Below the pieces are notes generated by a model that was given only the letters and a program-made list of their open reading frames with translations, was not told where the DNA came from and made no database searches. A DNA stretch of 64,000 nt from Lachnospiraceae bacterium XBB2008 (GTDB taxonomy: Bacteria; Bacillota; Clostridia; Lachnospirales; Lachnospiraceae). Positions 33,828-42,850 of this stretch are shown one piece after another. Both the position numbers and the translations under genes were made by a program. The first letter of the stretch is position 1. Every line of letters starts with the position of its first letter. Location: assembly GCA_900102235.1 (NCBI GenBank), contig FMVL01000009.1:104466-168465 (forward strand), given 5' to 3'.

Positions 33828-34873
33828 AGAAAGTTTTGAAGATCATAGGTATCATTCTGGGGATCATCATTCTGATACCGGTACTGTTCTTAGTATATTT
33901 AAGGGTCATGATGTATGAACCCGAGCCGGTGGAGGCTGTGGAATACACCACCGGGTCCCGCACAATATCCGTGGGGGATACCCTGTCCGTGCTTACATTT
34001 AACATTGGTTATGCCGGATATAATGCCGGCGAGGATTTCTTTATGGACGGCGGAAAGGGAGTGCTTCCCGAATCCCGCGATGCGGTAACAACGAATCTTT
34101 CCGGTATCTCGTCCATCATCAAAGAAGAAGACTGCGATATCACCATGCTTCAGGAAGTGGATGTGGACTCGCGCAGGTCATACCACACCAATGAACTGGC
34201 TTATCTGGCTTCATCAACCGGTAAGGCTCGCGCTTTTGCATGTAATTACGATGTTGTTTTCGTGCCTTTTCCCATTCCACCCACAGGCAAGATATACAGC
34301 GGGATATCAACCTTTACCGATCTGGGTGTGACTGAGGCGCAGAGGATCGCGCTTCCGGAAGCCGCGGCATGGTATATGTCAGTGGCTTATATGAAGCGAT
34401 GCCTTCTGGTGGAGAGGATACCTGTTGAAGGGTCGGAACATGAACTGGTGATCATAAACCATCATCTTGAAGCATATACCGATGAGGACAAGCGGGACGG
34501 TCAGATGACTATCTTACGCGACCTGATCGAGGAAGAGTACAGCAAAGGAAACTATGTATTGGTCGGCGGTGATTTCAATCAGGAGTTTTCGGCGAATAAC
34601 AATCCTCCGATCATATCCGAGACCGGCTGGATCCCCGGCATAGTGACCGAAGAGGAGATACCGGACGGCTTCAGGATAGCGGCTGCCGACAACGCTCCTA
34701 CCTGCAGATCACTTGAAGAGCCTTTCGTCGACAACGAAACATCACAGGTTTACATAATAGACGGATTCATCGTATCCGATAATCTCGAGGTCAAACTCGT
34801 TGAGGTACATGATTACGGGTTTGTATATTCCGATCATAACCCCGTGAGACTTGAGGTCAGGTTAAAACCCTGA
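33824..34873 (+). CDS. Membrane-anchored EEP-family hydrolase
   Basis: 349 aa. An N-terminal membrane helix (about residues 5-25) places the catalytic domain outside the membrane. The endonuclease/exonuclease/phosphatase fold is shown by VLTFNIGYAG, the metal-binding E in MLQEVDVDSRRS, the HHLEAY segment, GGDFNQEF and the terminal YSDHNPVRLEV. The family includes phosphodiesterases acting on lipids, sugars or nucleic acids; the substrate cannot be predicted. Overlaps metY by 4 nt (ATGA), so co-translated, though no metabolic link is obvious. Confidence 0.85.
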   Translation: MKKVLKIIGIILGIIILIPVLFLVYLRVMMYEPEPVEAVEYTTGSRTISVGDTLSVLTFNIGYAGYNAGEDFFMDGGKGVLPESRDAVTTNLSGISSIIKEEDCDITMLQEVDVDSRRSYHTNELAYLASSTGKARAFACNYDVVFVPFPIPPTGKIYSGISTFTDLGVTEAQRIALPEAAAWYMSVAYMKRCLLVERIPVEGSEHELVIINHHLEAYTDEDKRDGQMTILRDLIEEEYSKGNYVLVGGDFNQEFSANNNPPIISETGWIPGIVTEEEIPDGFRIAAADNAPTCRSLEEPFVDNETSQVYIIDGFIVSDNLEVKLVEVHDYGFVYSDHNPVRLEVRLKP

Positions 34874-34885
34874 CCTTTATTTTTT
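34854..34885 (+). terminator. Intrinsic terminator overlapping the EEP hydrolase stop codon
   Basis: AGGTCAGG (34854-34861) pairs perfectly with CCTGACCT (34869-34876) around a 7-nt loop, followed by TTATTTTTT. The TGA stop codon at 34871-34873 is within the right arm, so coding sequence doubles as terminator stem. Confidence 0.85.
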
Positions 34886-34933
34886 CTGTAAATATATATA
34901 TACTTATATTATATGTGTTAAACGGAGGACGAC

Positions 34934-35707
34934 ATGGATTTGCAGAATAATGATCACGGAAAAGTCCTGGTGGTAAGCTCTGCGGAGAGCTTCCTTGCCA
35001 AGAGTCTCGTGTCCAAACTCGGAACCGGAGGACTGGAGACGGTATACTCTCACGGCGATATCAAAGAGATCGGCCGGATCAGGGACAGTATAGAACTGGT
35101 CATCCTCTTCATGAGCGAAGATATGGGGGATATGACCGATACGCTCGTATATCTTAAGGATATGGCGAGCGATCTGGACCGTAAGATGATCCTCATAGGT
35201 GATGAGGAAGAGCATGATATCATCAAAAAGACCATTCCCGATACGCTGGTGCTCGAATGGTTCAAGCGTCCTCTTGTGATGGACGATCTGATCAAATGCG
35301 TCCGGAAATACATAGAAGACAATACCGGCGAGAACCGTAAGAAAACTATCCTTATCGTGGATGACGATATCACATACATGCGTACCGTGTATGAATGGCT
35401 TAAGGAAACCTATCATGTCGGAATGGCTTCGAACGGCGTTCAGGCGATCGGTTATCTGGCAAAGAATAAGGCCGATCTGGTCCTGCTCGACTATGAGATG
35501 CCTATCGCAAACGGTCCGCAGGTTCTGCAGATGCTCAAGAACGATACCGAGACCGGACAGATCCCGGTCATGTTTCTAACGGGACACGGAGACAGAGAAA
35601 GTGTCCTGTCTGTCGTGGGACTTTCTCCCGCAGACTATCTGCTCAAGACCATCGATAAACCCACGCTCCTCGCAAAACTGAAAGCATTCTTTGAGAAGAA
35701 TCGTTGA
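34934..35707 (+). CDS. Double receiver-domain response regulator
   Basis: 257 aa. Two tandem CheY-like domains and no output domain. The C-terminal one (about residues 135-257) is complete: ILIVDDDITYMRTV, phosphoacceptor in LVLLDYEMPIANGP, T in FLTGHGD and K in YLLKTIDKP. The N-terminal one (about residues 8-130) has lost the acidic pocket (IELVILFMSED) and is a pseudo-receiver. It follows a terminator and starts a run of sensor-GGDEF genes 23 nt downstream, so it likely acts in that circuit. The partner kinase is not obvious. Confidence 0.85.
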   Translation: MDLQNNDHGKVLVVSSAESFLAKSLVSKLGTGGLETVYSHGDIKEIGRIRDSIELVILFMSEDMGDMTDTLVYLKDMASDLDRKMILIGDEEEHDIIKKTIPDTLVLEWFKRPLVMDDLIKCVRKYIEDNTGENRKKTILIVDDDITYMRTVYEWLKETYHVGMASNGVQAIGYLAKNKADLVLLDYEMPIANGPQVLQMLKNDTETGQIPVMFLTGHGDRESVLSVVGLSPADYLLKTIDKPTLLAKLKAFFEKNR

Positions 35708-35730
35708 TCATGCATTCACCGGCATAAGAG

Positions 35731-37590
35731 ATGAAAGACGATACCAGGATAATCGCTTTATGTACTTCGAGAATATATGATCCCCAGTTACAGGGCTTTG
35801 TGGAGATCCTTAATGAGAGCCTTAAGAAAGAGGGCGTTCGTCTGTGGATCTATGCCATAAATGCGGACATCTACTGGAATGAAGAAAAACTTACGGCGGA
35901 GATCCATGTCTTTGACTATATCCCTTATACAATCGTTGATGCGGTCATCATAATGGATGAGAAGATCAAGAGTACCACCGTTTCAAAGAACATCATAAGC
36001 GCCGCATCCGCTAACAATGTACCGGTGATCGTAGTGGACGGTCATTATGAGGGAACTGTCAGCATCATATATGATTATGCCGCAGGCTTCGAGCAGATCG
36101 TGCGCCACGTGATCGAGGATCACGGCGTAAAGAAGCCGCATTACATGGCAGGTTTCGAGGGCAATAAGTTCTCGGAGGAGCGCAAGGAAGTCTTCATCAG
36201 GGTACTTGAGGATAACGGTATCGCTTTTGACGATTCCATGGTCAGTTACGGTGAATTCTGGGCAACTCCCGCCAGATGCGCCATGCAGAAACTGATCGAT
36301 GAGAACAGAGTTCCCGAGGCTGTGATATGCGCTAACGACATTATGGCCATCAATGTCTGTGATGTCTTAAAGTCAGCAGGATACTCCGTTCCCGGGGACT
36401 GCATAGTCACCGGCTTTGACGGATATGACGAGGCACTCATATCGGAACCCGCGATCACGACCGCAAGCTGCAAGAGCCAGGGCCTTGCTCCCACCGTTTT
36501 CCGGGCAGTCATGGAATGTCTGGACGGGACCAATAAATCCGATTACTCCGTTCTTCCCGTCATGATCAGAAACGAATCATGCGGATGCGACAGAAATACA
36601 TCATCGGATATCGCATTAAAGAAGAACTTCAACAATAATTTCTACCGTTTTCAGGATGACATCAGAGAGTATCAGAGCATAGCCGTAGCGATGCAGTCGA
36701 GCACCACGAGACAGGAGATGATGATCTGCCTTCACAGCTACTTCACGAGAAACATGTGCTGCATCGTCAATTCGGACTGCTTCAGGACCGATATCAACTA
36801 TTTCATAGAAAAAGAGCATCCGGACGAATATCGTGTGCTCTATGATTCACTTAAGTATTCCGATTATCCCGACGAGTTCGATCTGAAGGACATAGTTCCC
36901 GAGTATGAAGAACGTATGGCGAGCGGATATCCGCTGATATTCAACAGCCTTGACTATATGGGCAAGCCGTTCGGATATGTGTGCTACATGTTCGAGAACT
37001 ACGACATAATCGATTATTCCAAGACATCGAGTCTTACTGAAACCGTGGACTCAGGTCTCGGCGGATATATCAACATGCGTTACCAGCATTATCTGATGGA
37101 CAAGCTCGCCAGTACCTATAAGACGGATGCTCTTACCGGGCTCTATAACCGTATGGCGGCACAGGCTGCATTTGAGGATCTGAAGAACGATCCCGAAAGA
37201 CAGGGGAGCACATTCTATGTGATTATGTGTGACCTGGACGGTCTCAAGAAGATAAACGATACGCTGGGTCACGCCGCCGGCGATACCGCGATAGCGGCGG
37301 TTGCGGATGCTCTCCTGAACAGCTGCCCCGAAGATACGATATGCGTCCGTTTCGGCGGGGACGAGATGCTGGCATTCATACCCGGGGAATGTGACTGTGA
37401 TGAAGTGATAAGCCGGATACAGTCAAAACTTGAGAAAAAAAGCGAAGAAACGGGAATACGCATATCCTCAAGCTGCGGATACCATGACGGGATCCTGACC
37501 CGGGATACGGATATAGATGCTGTCATAAGGAAAGCGGATAAGGAGATGTATCTGAACAAAGCAGAGAACAGGTCGGAGGAACAGATATGA
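35731..37590 (+). CDS. LacI-type ligand-binding domain fused to GGDEF (cytosolic diguanylate cyclase)
   Basis: 619 aa, no signal peptide, membrane helix or DNA-binding HTH. Residues about 5-285 form a LacI/GalR periplasmic-binding-like domain (VPVIVVDGHYEGTVSIIYDY, AVICANDIMAINVCDVL, VTGFDGYDEALISEPAITT, ending NESCGC). A middle GAF-like region (about 300-460) links it to a GGDEF domain (TDALTGLYNRMAAQAAF; active-site loop FGGDEML near residue 541, where F of GGDEF is M). No RxxD inhibitory site is seen. Predicted to make c-di-GMP in response to a sugar in the cytoplasm. It overlaps the alpha-glucuronidase gene by 4 nt, pointing to an aldouronic ligand. Confidence 0.88.
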   Translation: MKDDTRIIALCTSRIYDPQLQGFVEILNESLKKEGVRLWIYAINADIYWNEEKLTAEIHVFDYIPYTIVDAVIIMDEKIKSTTVSKNIISAASANNVPVIVVDGHYEGTVSIIYDYAAGFEQIVRHVIEDHGVKKPHYMAGFEGNKFSEERKEVFIRVLEDNGIAFDDSMVSYGEFWATPARCAMQKLIDENRVPEAVICANDIMAINVCDVLKSAGYSVPGDCIVTGFDGYDEALISEPAITTASCKSQGLAPTVFRAVMECLDGTNKSDYSVLPVMIRNESCGCDRNTSSDIALKKNFNNNFYRFQDDIREYQSIAVAMQSSTTRQEMMICLHSYFTRNMCCIVNSDCFRTDINYFIEKEHPDEYRVLYDSLKYSDYPDEFDLKDIVPEYEERMASGYPLIFNSLDYMGKPFGYVCYMFENYDIIDYSKTSSLTETVDSGLGGYINMRYQHYLMDKLASTYKTDALTGLYNRMAAQAAFEDLKNDPERQGSTFYVIMCDLDGLKKINDTLGHAAGDTAIAAVADALLNSCPEDTICVRFGGDEMLAFIPGECDCDEVISRIQSKLEKKSEETGIRISSSCGYHDGILTRDTDIDAVIRKADKEMYLNKAENRSEEQI

Positions 37591-39587
37591 AAGACTATGC
37601 TTCGTTGTGGCTTGCATATAAGACCAAAAAGAATAACAGAGACTGCAGGTATCTTCGCTCGATACATATCACCGGCACCGATGCGTCGGATGAGCGCGTG
37701 AAGAATGCGGAAAAAGAACTTAAGACCGGCCTGAAGGCCATGCTTGATACGGAACCGGAATTCATATACGGACAGACTTCGGATCCCATACAGATCACTG
37801 ACGGAAAGAGCATTCTCGACAGCGAGGAGTATAAGATATCTCTTGAAGGAGATGCTCTGTGCATTGAAGCGCATAGCGGAGCGGGAATCCTGTATGCAGC
37901 TTTTGATGTCCTCCGCACCATTGCCTGCGAAAGAGATGTGGAAGCCGAATATGCTTCCGGAAAATGCGTGCGTCCGTCCAATCCCTTAAGGATGCTGAAC
38001 CATTGGGACAACATGGACGGAGACATAGAGAGAGGATATTCCGGAAAGTCTTTCTTCTTTGTCGATAACGAGATCGTCATAGATGAGCGTACCGTGGATT
38101 ACGCAAGACTCATAGCATCCGTCGGCATCAACGGTGTCGTGATCAATAACGTAAATGTCAAAGATGCGGCGTCATACATGATCACCGACAGGTATTTTGA
38201 CAAACTCGCAAGACTCGGTGAGATCTTTGCAGGTTACGGCATCGGATTATACTTAAGTCTTAACTATGCATCTACTATAGAGATAGGCGGTCTAGACAGC
38301 GCGGACCCTCTCGATGAGCAGGTCATCGCGTGGTGGAAGACCAAGATGAAAGAGGTCTTTACGAAGATACCGACACTTAAGGGATTCCTCGTAAAAGCGG
38401 ATTCGGAAGGCCGTCCCGGTCCTTTTACCTACGGAAGGACACAGGCGGACGGAGCCAACATGCTGGCCGATATCGTTAAGGACTACGGAGCCATCATCAT
38501 ATGGAGATGCTTCGTATATAACTGCATGCAGGACTGGAGGGATACGAAGACCGACAGAGCCAGGGCGGGATATGACAATTTCATGCCGATGGACGGTGAT
38601 TACCACGACAATGTCATCCTTCAGATCAAGAACGGTCCCATGGACTTCCAGATCCGTGAACCCGTATCACCTCTTCTGGGCGGTTTAAAGAAGACCAACC
38701 GGATGCTTGAGGTTCAGATCGCACAGGAATACACGGGACAGCAGATCGATGTGTGCTTCCTGATCCCGATGTTCAAAGAGGTACTTCAGTTTAGGACATA
38801 TGTTGCCGAAAATAAAGATAGGGTGTCCGATATCATAAGCGGTGAAACCTTCGGAAGCAGATTCTCAGGGATCGCTGCGGTCACCAATACCGGTAATGAT
38901 CATAACTGGACGGGTAATTACCTTGCAGGAGCCAATCTCTTCGGTTTCGGAAGGCTTTCTTTTGATACGGAGCTGTCCTGCGAACAGATCGCCGAAGAGT
39001 TTGCGAAGATGACCATCTCCGAAGACAGCGATGTGGTACGGACGGTCACGGACATACTGCTTCCTTCACGTGCCATATATGAAAAATACTCGGCACCGCT
39101 CGGGATAGGCTGGATGGTACGTCCCGCGACGCATTACGGCTGCAGTGTTGACGGATATGAGTATGACAGATGGGGAACCTATCACAGAGCCGATCACCTG
39201 GGGATCGGAGTGGACAGGACCGATAAGGGGACGGGCTATGCGCTTCAGTATAATGAGCCCAATGCCTCCTTATATAATTCCCCCGAAGAGTGTCCCGATG
39301 AGCTGGTCCTCTTCTTCCATCATCTTCCCTATACCCACAGGCTCCACAGCGGGAAGACAGTCATACAGCATATCTATGATTCACATTTTGAAGGATATGA
39401 AGAGGCAAAGCAGCTTGCCGCCAAGTGGGACACACTTAAAGGCAGGATTGATGACGAAATATTTGAGAATGTAAAGGAAAGGTTTGAGCGCCAGCTCGTG
39501 AATGCGCGCGAGTGGTGCGATCAGGTGAATTCCTACTTCTTCCGAAAGAGTGGGATCCCTGATGAAAAAGGACGTCAGATCTGGTAG
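37587..39587 (+). CDS. aguA: GH67 alpha-glucuronidase
   Basis: 666 aa, full GH67 length, with no signal peptide, so cytosolic. It removes 4-O-methyl-glucuronic acid from the ends of imported xylo-oligosaccharides. Catalytic-region signatures: VKADSEGRPGPFTYGRTQAD containing the general-acid glutamate, MDGDYHDNVILQIKNGPMDF and QIREP with the acidic pair region, VQIAQEYTGQ, and VRPATHYGCSVDGYEYDRWG. An N-terminal carbohydrate-enzyme helper domain (about residues 1-130) precedes the barrel. GGAGGA lies 6 nt before ATG 37587. Flanked on both sides by ligand-sensing GGDEF modules. Confidence 0.95.
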   Translation: MKDYASLWLAYKTKKNNRDCRYLRSIHITGTDASDERVKNAEKELKTGLKAMLDTEPEFIYGQTSDPIQITDGKSILDSEEYKISLEGDALCIEAHSGAGILYAAFDVLRTIACERDVEAEYASGKCVRPSNPLRMLNHWDNMDGDIERGYSGKSFFFVDNEIVIDERTVDYARLIASVGINGVVINNVNVKDAASYMITDRYFDKLARLGEIFAGYGIGLYLSLNYASTIEIGGLDSADPLDEQVIAWWKTKMKEVFTKIPTLKGFLVKADSEGRPGPFTYGRTQADGANMLADIVKDYGAIIIWRCFVYNCMQDWRDTKTDRARAGYDNFMPMDGDYHDNVILQIKNGPMDFQIREPVSPLLGGLKKTNRMLEVQIAQEYTGQQIDVCFLIPMFKEVLQFRTYVAENKDRVSDIISGETFGSRFSGIAAVTNTGNDHNWTGNYLAGANLFGFGRLSFDTELSCEQIAEEFAKMTISEDSDVVRTVTDILLPSRAIYEKYSAPLGIGWMVRPATHYGCSVDGYEYDRWGTYHRADHLGIGVDRTDKGTGYALQYNEPNASLYNSPEECPDELVLFFHHLPYTHRLHSGKTVIQHIYDSHFEGYEEAKQLAAKWDTLKGRIDDEIFENVKERFERQLVNAREWCDQVNSYFFRKSGIPDEKGRQIW

Positions 39588-39598
39588 GAGATAAGACA

Positions 39599-40680
39599 GT
39601 GTTTACCAAAAGGATTGCATGCATACTGACTATAACTTTATCTGTGCTGGTTCTTTTCGGCTGTTCGGCGGAGGCCAAAGTACCCGCTGATACAGGGACG
39701 GCTGTTGCAGACGAAAGCGCGAATGAATCCGTGCTCGGGGCCGTGGACTTTGATCACGAGCTTAATGATTATGACCCCGAGAAGGATCAGTACAGCTTTT
39801 TCTTTACCTATAAGATCGTTCATCCCTGGTGGGATGCTGTGGCACTCGGAATGGAAGAGGCGCAGAGACAGTATCTCGACAGGGGCGTAGCGGTAACATA
39901 CGAATACATGGCACCCGATGATGCATCTGCCGATGATCAGATCGAGCGACTCACTAAAGCTGAGGACGGCGATTATGATGTGATCGGCGTTGATGTGGCC
40001 GATGCCGATGTCATCTCACCGGTTCTCGATGAGATGGTGGATTCGGGATATAAGGTGATGACATTCTCCAGTTCCGATGCACATGACGGCTGCAAGCGCA
40101 TAGCTTATGTCGGTAATACGCATAACTATCAGGACGGCGCTGACTTAACGGAAGCGCTGTGCAGGAAACTTGACTACACCGGCAAGATGCGATCCTGGTC
40201 GGAAGTGTGGGTGCCCCCTGTCATGAAGACAGAGCTCAGGGTGCGGAAGATACCATAGCCAAATATGCAGACATGGAGATCGTGGCTAAAGAATATGACA
40301 TGGACTCCGTTGATAAGGCATATGACCTGACCATGCAGATCCTTAAGGACAATCCGGATCTGGATGGTCTTGTTTGCTGTAACATGAGTAATCCCGTCGG
40401 TGCCGCAAGAGCGGTGACCGAGGTTGGAAGTGATGCGGTCATAGTCGGAATGGACCATGACCAGGAAGCACTTCACTACCTGAAGGACGGAGTGATATAT
40501 TGCCTCGGAGTTCAGGATTGTTTTTCCATAGGATTCGATACGATTCAGGTGGCTGTTATGATCGCGGACGGCAATCAGCCCGGAAAACTGTTCCCGGAGA
40601 AGACCGATGAGACGACCACGATCATTTATCAGGGAGATGCATCGTTAATGTTGGAACTGCTGTATGGTGACGCGTCATGA
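39599..40680 (+). pseudogene. Sugar-binding lipoprotein, disrupted by a single-base frameshift
   Basis: A GTG start at 39599 with TAGGAG upstream opens a lipoprotein signal ending in VLFGC (lipobox cysteine near residue 22), then a Peripla_BP_4 sugar-binding domain (FFTYKIVHPWWDAVALGMEE). The frame breaks near 40189: the reading AAG-ATG-CGA is followed in the +1-shifted frame by LVGSVGAPCHEDRAQGAEDT. Restoring one G (AAG ATG GCG ATC CTG) gives KMAILVGSVGAP and one 360-residue protein; the total then divides by three exactly. Either a sequencing error or a recent mutation. No ABC permease or ATPase adjoins, so the protein probably serves the membrane GGDEF sensor that overlaps its stop by 4 nt. 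Confidence 0.85.
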
Positions 40681-42176
40681 ATACTAAATGGATCTCAGAA
40701 AAATCATTCGTACTGACAGCTGCAATAGGAAGCGTGCTGATAGTGGCCATACTGATCGGAAGTACGATCTGGGCCTCCAGAAGAACGGTTTCTTCAACCA
40801 ATGAAGCGGTTTCGGCTGTAAGTTCGTTTTATCTTGAGGCGATGGCCGATCATGATGCGCAGACCATCATCAATCTTATCGACAGCAATTTCGACCAGAT
40901 GGAAAAGGCGATCAGAGTCATTGATAACGAGGGGATAGAAACTCAGGAGGAACTGCGTGCTTCCCTCGGAAGGATCAAGTCACTTCTGTCCTTGAGCCGT
41001 TTTGCTCTGGTTGATGAGGACGATATCGTTTATACGCAATACACGACTTATACAGGCAGGACCAGACATGAGTTCCTGTCGGCCGATAAGATGGATGACA
41101 GAGTCATAAGTACCGTATATCTCTATGGCTCCGCCAAACAGTTGTGTCTGGCAATACCGACTCCCGATCTTAAGATCATGGGAAAGGAGTTCAAGGCATG
41201 TTTCGTCCAGATCGACATAAAGGATATAGTCGATCTGCTCGCGATCGATGATCAGGACAGGACGAGCTTCGGACTGTATTCCATGAACGGAGGCAATCTG
41301 TCCGATACGGTGCTCGGACCGGTCATCTCAGACCATAATATACTGGATGCCGTGAAGAGTCTGGTTCCCGTAAGTGACTGGGAAACGATGAGCAGTGATT
41401 TTGCGGATGAAAAAGAAGGAGGCCTGTCGTTTGTTTCCGGCGGACTTGCCGAGACTCTCTGTTATGTACCCGTCAGCGAAACGGGCTGGGAGATGGTTGT
41501 TCTGATCAGGGAGAGTGTAATTCATGATCAGATCCTCGGTATCAGTGAGAACAACATGATGATAAGCCGGAATCTGATCATTTGTATTCTGGTTGCGATG
41601 CTTCTGTTTGCTTCCGTTCTTTTGCTGGAACTCAGGAAAATATCCAGGAGCAGGCTTGAGGAGGAGCAGGAGAAGAGTAACAGCTTCAAGAGCATGGCCA
41701 ATACCGACTCTCTGACCGGCATCAGGAATAAACATGCATTCTCCGATGCGGAGGCAGCGCTGAATCATAAGATAAAGGAAAAAGAGATCGATAAGCTTGC
41801 GATCGTGGTATGTGATATCAATGGCTTAAAGTATGTTAATGATACGCAGGGGCACGCAGCCGGCGATAAGCTCATCATTGCTGCCTGCAAAGTGATCTGT
41901 GAATTCTTTACGCACGGTGCCGTATACAGGATCGGCGGTGATGAATTTGCCGTCATTCTTCAAGGACGCGGTTATGATGAGATGGACGGAGTGATCCGTG
42001 GCATGAACAGACAGATGGAAGAGAACATCAAGACCGGAGATGTTGTGGTTTCCCTCGGATATTCCACTATGAAGGATAATGACGAAGAACTCCATGACAT
42101 GTTCGAGAGAGCCGATCAGATGATGTACGAACGCAAGAAAGAACTGAAAGCCATGGGCGCCAGGACCAGAGAGTAA
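40677..42176 (+). CDS. Membrane sensor diguanylate cyclase (Cache-like plus GGDEF)
   Basis: 499 aa. Membrane helix about residues 12-34, an extracytoplasmic Cache-like sensor (about 35-290, with LSRFALVDEDDIVYTQYTTY as the PAS-like core), a second helix about 297-320, then a GGDEF domain (NTDSLTGIRNKHAF near 342; RIGGDEFAVIL near 420). The active loop is canonical; no RxxD inhibitory site is visible. It should make c-di-GMP in response to an external ligand, likely delivered by the sugar-binding lipoprotein encoded just upstream (ATGA overlap). Confidence 0.9.
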   Translation: MNTKWISEKSFVLTAAIGSVLIVAILIGSTIWASRRTVSSTNEAVSAVSSFYLEAMADHDAQTIINLIDSNFDQMEKAIRVIDNEGIETQEELRASLGRIKSLLSLSRFALVDEDDIVYTQYTTYTGRTRHEFLSADKMDDRVISTVYLYGSAKQLCLAIPTPDLKIMGKEFKACFVQIDIKDIVDLLAIDDQDRTSFGLYSMNGGNLSDTVLGPVISDHNILDAVKSLVPVSDWETMSSDFADEKEGGLSFVSGGLAETLCYVPVSETGWEMVVLIRESVIHDQILGISENNMMISRNLIICILVAMLLFASVLLLELRKISRSRLEEEQEKSNSFKSMANTDSLTGIRNKHAFSDAEAALNHKIKEKEIDKLAIVVCDINGLKYVNDTQGHAAGDKLIIAACKVICEFFTHGAVYRIGGDEFAVILQGRGYDEMDGVIRGMNRQMEENIKTGDVVVSLGYSTMKDNDEELHDMFERADQMMYERKKELKAMGARTRE

Positions 42177-42190
42177 TGGCAGGAGAAAAG

Positions 42191-42850
42191 ATGTACAGGA
42201 TCCTGGTTCTTGAAGATGACGTGATGATCGCATCGGGCCTCACCTACGCGATCGAGGCAGAAGGCTATGAGCTCTGCCATGCGCGCAGCATAAGCGAAGC
42301 GGCTTCTTTCATTGCGGAAAAAGAATTCGATCTCGGCATACTGGATATGCAGCTTCCTGACGGCAGAGGCGATGAAACGGGCAGGAAACTTCGGGAAAAG
42401 GGAGTACCTGTCATCTATCTGACCGTGGAAGACGATGAAGCCCGGATCGTTAAGGCGTTTGACGAAGGCGCCGAAGACTATGTGGTCAAGCCGTTTAAGA
42501 TACGGGAACTCATGGCCCGGGTCGGAAGGACGCTCAACCGCGGAAGGAACGCGGCCGATGAGATCATTAAGATAGGCTCTGTCCGGATCAATACATCCGA
42601 AGGAAAAGTATATGCACATGAGCAGGCAGTGGAACTGACCGCTCTCGAATACAGGATCCTGCTCATATTCGCAGCCAACAGCGGTAAGCTTTTGTCCCGC
42701 AATCAGATCCTCGAGAAGATCTGGGATTCCGAAGGCAATTTTGTTGAGGATAACACGCTCACAGTATATGTGAAGAGACTCAGGGAAAAACTGGGCGACA
42801 GTATCAATATCGAGACCGTAAGGGGGATAGGCTACCGTGTGGGTCAGTAA
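42191..42850 (+). CDS. OmpR-family response regulator
   Basis: 219 aa. N-terminal receiver with phosphoacceptor D52 (LGILDMQLPDGRGDE), then T in YLTVEDDE and K in YVVKPFKI; C-terminal winged-helix domain (VELTALEYRILLIFAANSGK, then NTLTVYVKRLREKLGD). I chose ATG 42191 because AGGAG precedes it and MYRILVLEDD is the standard receiver opening; an ATG at 42176 lacks an RBS. It overlaps the kinase gene by 14 nt. Probable target: the four tandem GTCA repeats before the ABC transporter. Confidence 0.92.
   Translation: MYRILVLEDDVMIASGLTYAIEAEGYELCHARSISEAASFIAEKEFDLGILDMQLPDGRGDETGRKLREKGVPVIYLTVEDDEARIVKAFDEGAEDYVVKPFKIRELMARVGRTLNRGRNAADEIIKIGSVRINTSEGKVYAHEQAVELTALEYRILLIFAANSGKLLSRNQILEKIWDSEGNFVEDNTLTVYVKRLREKLGDSINIETVRGIGYRVGQ

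Noticed and set aside
34884..34912. Promoter for the double receiver gene (TATTAT at 34907-34912)
   Set aside because: The AT-rich run offers several -10 look-alikes but no acceptable -35 at 17 nt; a promoter probably exists here but I cannot place it.
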